The translations under genes and the position numbers were made by a program. Below are positions 36,621-41,295 of a stretch of 41,295 nucleotides of DNA, in pieces; position 1 is the first letter of the stretch, and every line of letters begins with the position of its first letter. The notes under the pieces are model-generated. The model saw nothing but the letters and a program-made list of their open reading frames with translations, was not told the origin of the DNA and made no database searches. Origin of the DNA: a virus. The stretch lies in the IMG/VR virus record IMGVR_UViG_3300005563_000057, positions 1-41,295 of that record; one strand, written 5' to 3'.

Positions 36621-37700
36621 ATGGCTACCAAAATGGCGCAAAAGGCAACAAAACCCCGTGTGGTAAAGACACCTGTAAAGAGCCGGGGAGTGTTTGAAAA
36701 GATCAAGGGTTCCGGTATTTGGTGGATTCGGTACTTCGATGCCAACGGTCAGAAGCACAGGGAGAAAGTAGGCCGGAAGTCGGATGCCATCAGCCTCTAC
36801 CAACAGCGCAAGACGGAGATCCGCGCTGGGGCCAAGATGCCTGCCAACCTTCGGCGCAAAGGTGAGACCCTGGGAACTGTGCTGGACCGTGCGCTGGCTT
36901 GGTATGTGTCCCACCGCCCCAAGAGTGTCCGAAGCGCGACCACCCATTTGACGGCCTTCAAGGACTCGTTGGGAGACAGAGTAGCCGCCGAACTCACACC
37001 CCGTGATGTTGACGAGTGGATTAGTTCTCACACAGAGTGGTCGCCCGCTACGATGAACCGATACAAGACGACCTTGAGCCGTGCGCTTCAAGTCGCGCTG
37101 GTCTCGGGGCATTTGCAAAGGAATGTGGCGCGGCTGGTCACATCCCGCAAGGAAGACAATTCAAGGGTGCGGTGGCTGACGGATGGGGAAGAAACCAAGC
37201 TGCTCAAAACCATGAGTCCAGAATTGACGGACATTGTGTTGTTCGCTATGGACACAGGTGCCAGGAAGGGGGAGCAATTTTCGTTGACGTGGGATTCCAT
37301 CAGCTTCAAGCGGCGGGCAATCTTGTTGACCAAGACGAAGAACGGCAGCGACCGGGAAATCCCCATGACGGACAGGTGCTTTGAAATCCTAGAGAGGCTG
37401 CACAAAGACAAGTCCGAGACACACAACCGCGTCTTCCAAGCCAGATGGACAGACGCACCCTTGAAGAATCCCAGGAAGGCATTTGATCTGGCTGTACAGA
37501 AGGCTGGGATTAAGGATTTCCACTACCATGATCTGCGCCATACATTTGCATCTCGGTTGGTAATGGTCGGGGTGGATCTCTACACGGTGTCTAAACTGCT
37601 CGGCCACTCGTCAATCGGAACTACGCAACGTTATAGCCACTTGTCTCAAGAACGTCTCGCACAGGCGGTTTCCGTACTGAACGCGAGGAAGAAAAGTTAA
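36621..37700 (+). CDS. int: Tyrosine integrase, 359 aa
   Basis: ATG 36621 has no ribosome site, and a TAAACT box ends 6 nt before it, so a leaderless transcript is possible. A basic N-terminus with an arm-binding-type domain (GSGIWWIRYFDANGQKHREK) is followed by a core-binding domain (residues about 85-175). The catalytic domain shows Arg215 (TGARKGEQ), a beta-hairpin Lys (TKNGSDREIPM), His303-x2-Arg306 (HDLRH), His329 (LLGHSSI) and Tyr338 (TTQRYSHL). The enzyme recombines attP with a host tRNA-Arg gene. The last 80 bp overlap an antisense gene. Confidence 0.95.
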   Translation: MATKMAQKATKPRVVKTPVKSRGVFEKIKGSGIWWIRYFDANGQKHREKVGRKSDAISLYQQRKTEIRAGAKMPANLRRKGETLGTVLDRALAWYVSHRPKSVRSATTHLTAFKDSLGDRVAAELTPRDVDEWISSHTEWSPATMNRYKTTLSRALQVALVSGHLQRNVARLVTSRKEDNSRVRWLTDGEETKLLKTMSPELTDIVLFAMDTGARKGEQFSLTWDSISFKRRAILLTKTKNGSDREIPMTDRCFEILERLHKDKSETHNRVFQARWTDAPLKNPRKAFDLAVQKAGIKDFHYHDLRHTFASRLVMVGVDLYTVSKLLGHSSIGTTQRYSHLSQERLAQAVSVLNARKKS

Positions 37701-38403
37701 GGAACGCATCGCTGCCAAAGTACACCAGTGCCGCCTCATCATAGAGCATGGCGGCCTCCTCCGGTGTGCTACAAGTGCCAAGAATCATCAGGACATTGTT
37801 TACACGTATTCTCGCCCTATATTTGGATGCGTGTTTCTGCACACCCTTGAACCCGGTCATTGTATGGGGAGGCGCTTTCAAAGCCATTTTCTTCATACGC
37901 GCCGCACGGACCGTGTGATCTTGGTTTTGCGCCTGCTCCTCCCTCGTTGCCCAATGGATGTTCCCTGGTTCGTAATGACCATCATTGTTTCTGCGATCCA
38001 CGGAATGACTCGGGGATGGCCGCTCCCCCAACTCGTCGGCAAACTGTTTCAGGCTCGAAAAACAAAACTCGATTCCTCTTCCTCCGTATCGCCTGTAGGC
38101 TTGCGACGTGGGGTTCTGACATCTGCTCTTGGCACCGTGGTAAATGTTGAACACATCTGTGCCTGACATGTCGTGGGTTCGGCTCGCTTCCCCTAGTTGT
38201 GCCTTTTGCACACAACCACAACTTGTGGTTTCGCCTCTCCTCAGTCGTTGTCCTACTGTTGCGCACGCGGTGCCACAGTCGCAAAGACAGTTCCACACCA
38301 CCTTGTGAGAGCCATTAGGTGTGATGTGTGCATTGGGTCGCTTCCCGATAACATGCAGTTTACCGAACCGTAGGCCGGTTAAGTTGATTAAAGTATTTCC
38401 CAA
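37621..38403 (-). CDS. HNH-AP2 homing endonuclease, 260 aa
   Basis: Read leftward from TTG 38403, with AAAAGG 8 nt upstream. The N-terminus LTGLRFGKLHVIG, followed by WNCLCDCGT and SCGC, is the usual zinc-binding start of these enzymes. The HNH-like core has YHGAKSRCQNP, RYGGRGIEF and SVDRRNNDGHYEPGN with HWATREEQ. An AP2 DNA-binding domain follows (TGFKGVQKHASKYRARI to YFGSDAFLNF). The last ~23 residues come from DNA antisense to the integrase end. It looks like a mobile gene parked against the integrase; cutting specificity is unknown. Confidence 0.9.
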   Translation of the reverse strand: MGNTLINLTGLRFGKLHVIGKRPNAHITPNGSHKVVWNCLCDCGTACATVGQRLRRGETTSCGCVQKAQLGEASRTHDMSGTDVFNIYHGAKSRCQNPTSQAYRRYGGRGIEFCFSSLKQFADELGERPSPSHSVDRRNNDGHYEPGNIHWATREEQAQNQDHTVRAARMKKMALKAPPHTMTGFKGVQKHASKYRARIRVNNVLMILGTCSTPEEAAMLYDEAALVYFGSDAFLNFSSSRSVRKPPVRDVLETSGYNVA

Positions 38404-38452
38404 AATTATCGCCTTTTCTTATATGTATCATTTAAGGGCATGGACTAATAAA

Positions 38453-38632
38453 CTACACTGTGTCTTTTCTGCTGAACTTCATTAGCTCTACGTGTTGGAG
38501 CAAGACCTTGCGCCCCTTGCGCCTTGCGGTCAATTCTTTGGTTGCGATGTAACGGTCGATGGAACTCAGGCTCATCGACAGCATGTTGGCGGCTTCGGCT
38601 CTCGTGTAAAGTATCTTTTCTGTGCTAGGCAT
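38453..38632 (-). CDS. xis: Excisionase-like helix-turn-helix protein, 59 aa
   Basis: Read leftward from ATG 38632, with AGGG about 5 nt upstream and a promoter at 38662-38689. The sequence LYTRAEAANMLSMSLSSIDR, then YIATKELTARRKGRKVLL, is the MerR-type winged-helix pattern of small excisionases and DNA-binding proteins of the HTH_17 group. The arrangement with integrase and attP makes a recombination directionality factor the best reading; a transcription regulator is the alternative. Confidence 0.78.
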   Translation of the reverse strand: MPSTEKILYTRAEAANMLSMSLSSIDRYIATKELTARRKGRKVLLQHVELMKFSRKDTV

Positions 38633-38661
38633 GTGTCCCTGTCGTTTTCCTCTTGTTTCCC

Positions 38662-38689
38662 ATTCTACACAGTCTTTGGATTAATGCAA
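38662..38689 (-). promoter_or_regulatory. Sigma70-like promoter for the excisionase-like gene
   Basis: On the minus strand: TTGCAT (38689-38684), a 16-nt spacer, TAGAAT (38667-38662). The upstream block TAGCAAAATAAATG (around 38703-38690) is nearly the same as at 28744. The expected start point lies about 20 nt before ATG 38632. Confidence 0.7.
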
Positions 38690-38720
38690 CATTTATTTTG
38701 CTACATTCTGCCACAAACAC

Positions 38721-38755
38721 AAAAAGACCCTGCCTCCGATGTTTTGGAGACAGGG
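38721..38755 (-). terminator. Rho-independent terminator of the leftward operon
   Basis: On the minus strand CCCTGTCTCC pairs with GGAGGCAGGG (38755-38746 and 38737-38728), with an 8-nt loop, followed by TCTTTTTG. It lies 24 bp after the stop of the 38779 gene. Confidence 0.88.
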
Positions 38756-38778
38756 GCAGGGAACTCAATGCAAAAGGC

Positions 38779-39795
38779 TTACCAACGGTAAATCGTGTAT
38801 TTGTCAAGGTACAGGATGGAAGATCCGGTCTTTGCGGTCCCATCCACTTGGAAGTTTCCAATCAGATGTCCGACCGGCCAACCCAAGGAGAATGCACCAA
38901 GGACCGTAGCATTGATGGGCGATTCTGCCCCATCCAGCCACACAGAGTGGTACGTCACAAACCCCAATGCATCCCGTGAATAGCTAATCTGTACATGGTG
39001 CCAAGTGTCCTTGGTCCACTTGGCGGGATTGCACAAGGCAGTAGATTTCAGCCAGTGCGCCTTATGGTTCTGGGGCGTTCCGCTGTTTTCACCGAACTCC
39101 CACACACCGGCGCTCCCAGCACATTGGAACGCGTAAATCACAGTGTCCCCGTTGGCGGCTACCTGATTGTTGTCCATTTCCAGGTTGGCGATGAGGCTGC
39201 CTGTTTTGATCCGCACATAGGAGTCATAGACAAAGTTCATGGCGTCGGGGTCGTTTCCGTAGGTGTCGGAGTAGAGTATACCTCCGTAGTAAGTAAACAA
39301 GGTATCAAACCGTGCTGCCTCACCACTGAGTGACGGGCTGCTCACAAGTGCCATAGACCCCGTTGCTGTGCCATTGGTGCCGGGATCGTATTTAATCTTC
39401 CATCCCGTGTGGGTCTGAATGTTTGTGACCTGTACTGCGTTGGGCGAAATGTACGGACTCAACCGCAGAATGGTGTAGCTTGCGCGAGCCAAGCCGCTGT
39501 TGGCGTATCCCGGTGCTACCGCCACGGACTCAATGACTGCTGAGACAGAAACCGTAATCGGTCCTGTGTACACCAATGACTTTGTAGTTGGGGCGGAACC
39601 ATCCAAGGTATAGTGGATAACGGCTCCCGGTGTCCCATCCGACAGTTTGACATATTGCTTACCCGTATACGTACCGGAGGGTAGTGAAAACTTGGGCGTG
39701 GCGGTCATGGTGTAGGCGAATGCAAAAGATGTGAGGGCCGTTACAACCGCTAACGCAAGGAAATGCGGGGAAACGCGACGGGTGTTAAGTTTCAT
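38779..39795 (-). CDS. Secreted or virion surface protein with chitobiase C-terminal-like domain, 338 aa
   Basis: Read leftward from ATG 39795, with GAGG 8 nt upstream; an open extension to 40080 overlaps the preceding gene out of frame and is rejected. The N-terminus MKLNTRRVSPHFLALAVVTA looks like a signal peptide ending near AYT. Residues about 32-115 (FSLPSGTYTG, IHYTLDGSAPTT, AVAPGYANSGLA) match the CHB_HEX_C/Fn3-associated domain found with sugar-binding proteins. The rest is beta-rich with WHHVQISYSRDALGFVTYH, like a laminin-G/concanavalin fold. It may bind surface sugars as a tail or capsid decoration; the signal peptide would be unusual for that. Confidence 0.75.
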   Translation of the reverse strand: MKLNTRRVSPHFLALAVVTALTSFAFAYTMTATPKFSLPSGTYTGKQYVKLSDGTPGAVIHYTLDGSAPTTKSLVYTGPITVSVSAVIESVAVAPGYANSGLARASYTILRLSPYISPNAVQVTNIQTHTGWKIKYDPGTNGTATGSMALVSSPSLSGEAARFDTLFTYYGGILYSDTYGNDPDAMNFVYDSYVRIKTGSLIANLEMDNNQVAANGDTVIYAFQCAGSAGVWEFGENSGTPQNHKAHWLKSTALCNPAKWTKDTWHHVQISYSRDALGFVTYHSVWLDGAESPINATVLGAFSLGWPVGHLIGNFQVDGTAKTGSSILYLDKYTIYRW

Positions 39796-39814
39796 CAAGT
39801 AAGCCTCAATACAA

Positions 39815-39847
39815 ACAAAAATAAAGGGGTGACCCGAAAGCCACCCC
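39815..39847 (-). terminator. Rho-independent terminator or attenuator
   Basis: On the minus strand GGGGTG (39847-39842) and CACCCC (39831-39826) form a stem with a 10-nt loop, followed by TTTATTTTTG. It lies just 20 bp before the ATG of the 338-aa gene, so it probably limits read-through into that gene. Confidence 0.75.
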
Positions 39848-39877
39848 CCGGTGTTACTACTTACTGCCACTACTCGA

Positions 39878-40123
39878 TTACCACGTAACCTCGGTCGGTG
39901 CCTCGGTCGGTGCCTCGGTCGGTGCCTCGGGCTGCACTTCGGGCTGCACTTCGGGCTGCACTTCGGGCACGGATACTTCGGGCACGGATACTTCGGGCGC
40001 TTTCTCGGCTTCTGCAATAAACGCATTAACCGCGCCGACAAACGCCGTGGCGTCGTCATGCAACATGCCACGACAAGCATTAACGTAGGTGTCTACTGCG
40101 GTCTTCAGGACTTCGATGGTCAT
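39878..40123 (-). CDS. Small protein with Glu/Pro repeat tail, 81 aa
   Basis: Read leftward from ATG 40123, with AGGAGA 5 nt upstream. The first 40 residues form helices (TIEVLKTAVDTYVNACRGML; AFVGAVNAFIAEAEKAPEV). The rest is a repeat: VSVPE twice, VQPE-type three times, APTE-type three times, ending VTW. The tail is probably extended and disordered. A virion or scaffold-type role is possible; no family is known to me. Confidence 0.7.
   Translation of the reverse strand: MTIEVLKTAVDTYVNACRGMLHDDATAFVGAVNAFIAEAEKAPEVSVPEVSVPEVQPEVQPEVQPEAPTEAPTEAPTEVTW
39893..39994 (-). repeat. Tandem coding repeats
   Basis: Three 12-bp units GGTCGGTGCCTC (39893-39928), three 12-bp units GGGCTGCACTTC (39929-39964) and two 15-bp units GGGCACGGATACTTC (39965-39994), given as the + strand. 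All keep the minus-strand reading frame. Confidence 0.9.
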
Positions 40124-40144
40124 TGGATCTCCTGGGATTTGTGA

Positions 40145-40822
40145 TTAAAAGATGGGTGGTAGTAAATGGTCAAGATACATTACAACGGCATTGATGGTCG
40201 CCCTAATGCCCGTTTTCTTGTTTGGGTGCAAGAGATTGTGTACCTCGTCTGCCCCATCCTTTAGAATGCGGTTCCCTGACTCAGACATGCCCGCTACGCT
40301 GTCGATGGTCTTGGGGATGGATGGATTATCAATTACGGTCTTCAAATCGCTTACAGCGCCTTGTGTGGCTTCCAAAGTAACCTTGGTCTGAGTAAGAACC
40401 GGCTGGATACCATTTACGGCCGTAGTCACCGCATCAATGGCTTGCACACTATGCAATGTCAACTCGTTCTGGTTCTTGGTCAATGCATTTAGGGTGACAT
40501 TGGCGTTGTCAATAGTATTCGATACCTTGGTGTTCATACTGTCAATAAAGAGCGATTCCTTCCTGCTAACTTTCTGCGCTTCATTGGCAGTCATATCCAA
40601 GTGGATGATCAGGTTCTTGCTGTTCACCAACACCTTATCCAAGAGTTGCTGGGTGTGGTCCAACTTAACGAGTTGCATGTTGACTTGCGCGGACGTAACT
40701 GAAATCGCGCTGCCCGCCTTGAGTGCAACCGTTCCTGCTGCGATACACAGGAAGGCTGCACAAATGAGGCAGACAAGTTTTGCAATCTGGATGCTTGTTG
40801 CTAATCGCGTTGCTAGGGTCAT
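40145..40822 (-). CDS. Membrane-anchored coiled-coil protein, 225 aa
   Basis: Read leftward from ATG 40822, with AAGGA upstream. One hydrophobic anchor near the N-terminus (IAKLVCLICAAFLCIAAGTV) is followed by a long helical, Asn/Thr/Val-rich stretch (LVKLDHTQQLLDKVLVNSKN onward) that is probably a coiled coil. A second short hydrophobic end (INAVVMYLDHLLPPIF) follows. It resembles MCP- or tail-needle-like anchored helices, but no family is certain. Confidence 0.7.
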   Translation of the reverse strand: MTLATRLATSIQIAKLVCLICAAFLCIAAGTVALKAGSAISVTSAQVNMQLVKLDHTQQLLDKVLVNSKNLIIHLDMTANEAQKVSRKESLFIDSMNTKVSNTIDNANVTLNALTKNQNELTLHSVQAIDAVTTAVNGIQPVLTQTKVTLEATQGAVSDLKTVIDNPSIPKTIDSVAGMSESGNRILKDGADEVHNLLHPNKKTGIRATINAVVMYLDHLLPPIF

Positions 40823-40829
40823 CTAATCC

Positions 40830-41153
40830 TTACTTCTTCAGGGTGAGCGCCAAGGCCGCGACCGAAGGGTAGGAAGCAACCAACTGCTTCACAGAGTCAA
40901 TAACAGCAATGTCCAGACCGGCATCAGCAAGGTGCTGGTGGCTGGCCGCATTACCGGCTGCGAGTACGGAAGCAACCTCACCCAGAATCGCATAGCCCAG
41001 CTTCTCGAAAGGCAGAGCGAGCGTGCCATAGACGGGAACCGTAGCGGTCACGGTCTCCACAACGCCTTCGGTCTTCTGAATCTTGGGTAGATCGGCAACA
41101 ACTTTGGAGTAGAAGGTGGCGAAAAAGTGTCCAACAGATTTGAACGCGAACAT
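40830..41153 (-). CDS. Hypothetical protein, 107 aa
   Basis: Read leftward from ATG 41153, with AGGAG upstream. Two helices with small hydrophobic residues (PVYGTLALPFEKLGYAILGE; VASVLAAGNAASHQHLADAG) and a C-terminal helix (VAALALTLKK). It could be a holin-like or membrane-associated protein, but the helices are only moderately hydrophobic. It lies 7 bp before the coiled-coil gene. Confidence 0.65.
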   Translation of the reverse strand: MFAFKSVGHFFATFYSKVVADLPKIQKTEGVVETVTATVPVYGTLALPFEKLGYAILGEVASVLAAGNAASHQHLADAGLDIAVIDSVKQLVASYPSVAALALTLKK

Positions 41154-41167
41154 ATAAGGCTCCTGTA

Positions 41168-41287
41168 TTACGTAGGGTTGACTTGCGTCGAAGTTTGGAC
41201 ATCTACCGAAGTCGTAGCTGGTACCGTCGTGGGAATCTCAATATGAGCAACGTGAAGCTCTTTCTCGGCATAGGGAGCGAGGTTCAT
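41168..41287 (-). CDS. Small hypothetical protein, 39 aa
   Basis: Read leftward from ATG 41287, 8 bp inside the window edge, so its ribosome site and upstream gene cannot be judged; the true start may lie outside. The product (start MNLAPYAEKELHVAHIEIPT) ends in a Thr/Val/Ser-rich tail. It is the first visible gene of the leftward operon, 14 bp before the next one. Confidence 0.5.
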   Translation of the reverse strand: MNLAPYAEKELHVAHIEIPTTVPATTSVDVQTSTQVNPT

Positions 41288-41295
41288 TGTTAGGC

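Noticed and set aside
37055-37064. GAACCGATAC inside the integrase gene
   Set aside because: Encodes NRY in the core domain; first base differs and no start follows.
38625-38861. 78-aa minus-strand open frame
   Set aside because: It runs through a terminator, a promoter and the end of the 38779 gene, so it is not a plausible coding region.
39796-40080. N-terminal extension of the 338-aa surface protein
   Set aside because: It overlaps the Glu/Pro-repeat gene out of frame and crosses a terminator; ATG 39795 has its own ribosome site and signal peptide.

Overview
The window is a contiguous piece of a temperate double-stranded DNA phage, probably infecting a bacterium with sigma70-type promoters. 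A soil Acidobacteriota (Terriglobia) host is my guess from the style of some small proteins, not something the sequence proves. Phage identity rests on densely packed short genes with overlapping stop and start codons, a phage primase-helicase, RecA, DNA ligase, class II ribonucleotide reductase, GH24 lysozyme, several HNH and endonuclease VII genes, and a tyrosine integrase next to a tRNA 3'-end attachment site. No terminase, portal or capsid gene is present, so the genome is larger than the window.

Layout. 1-107 is the end of a repeat-rich gene. 119-7094 carries a ParB-like gene followed by about twenty small, mostly unrecognised genes, several of them zinc-binding or membrane proteins. 7147-17395 is replication and recombination: PD-(D/E)XK nuclease, two HNH proteins, endonuclease VII, SF2 helicase and a primase-helicase of the T7 gp4/Twinkle type. 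17408-28739 starts at a sigma70-like promoter and holds an intein-containing ATP-dependent DNA ligase, a zincin-like protein, a second endonuclease VII, DUF3310, an HD hydrolase, RecA, a cytosine-methyltransferase-like protein, a proteasome-beta/HslV-like Ntn hydrolase, an intein-containing class II ribonucleotide reductase and a Nudix hydrolase. 28758-34116 starts at a second promoter and carries lysozyme, a second zincin-like protein, a SLOG/DUF2493 protein and a metallophosphoesterase. 34127-36097 holds an acyltransferase (a candidate lysogenic-conversion gene) and small genes. 36466-38632 is the integration module: attP, integrase, an HNH-AP2 homing endonuclease lying antisense against the integrase end, and a short excisionase-like gene. 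38721-41287 is a leftward operon of membrane, repeat and surface-type proteins.

How it works together. Ribonucleotide reductase, HD, Nudix and DUF3310 proteins probably supply or clean the nucleotide pool. Primase-helicase, SF2 helicase, ligase, RecA, endonuclease VII and the exonuclease replicate and recombine the genome. Integrase, the excisionase-like protein and attP control lysogeny. The attP has phage genes on both sides, so this copy looks unintegrated.

Most notable: (1) the Ntn hydrolase appears to start at an ATT codon, which places Thr1, Asp17 and Lys33 exactly as in proteasome beta subunits; (2) a 10-bp element, TAACCGATAC, recurs on the + strand in eight close copies, five of them 20-22 nt before a start codon; (3) a promoter module with a conserved A-rich block upstream of the -35 box recurs five times, once on the minus strand in front of the excisionase-like gene; (4) both inteins sit in catalytic motifs, at the nucleotidyl-lysine motif of the ligase and directly before the thiyl-radical cysteine of the reductase.
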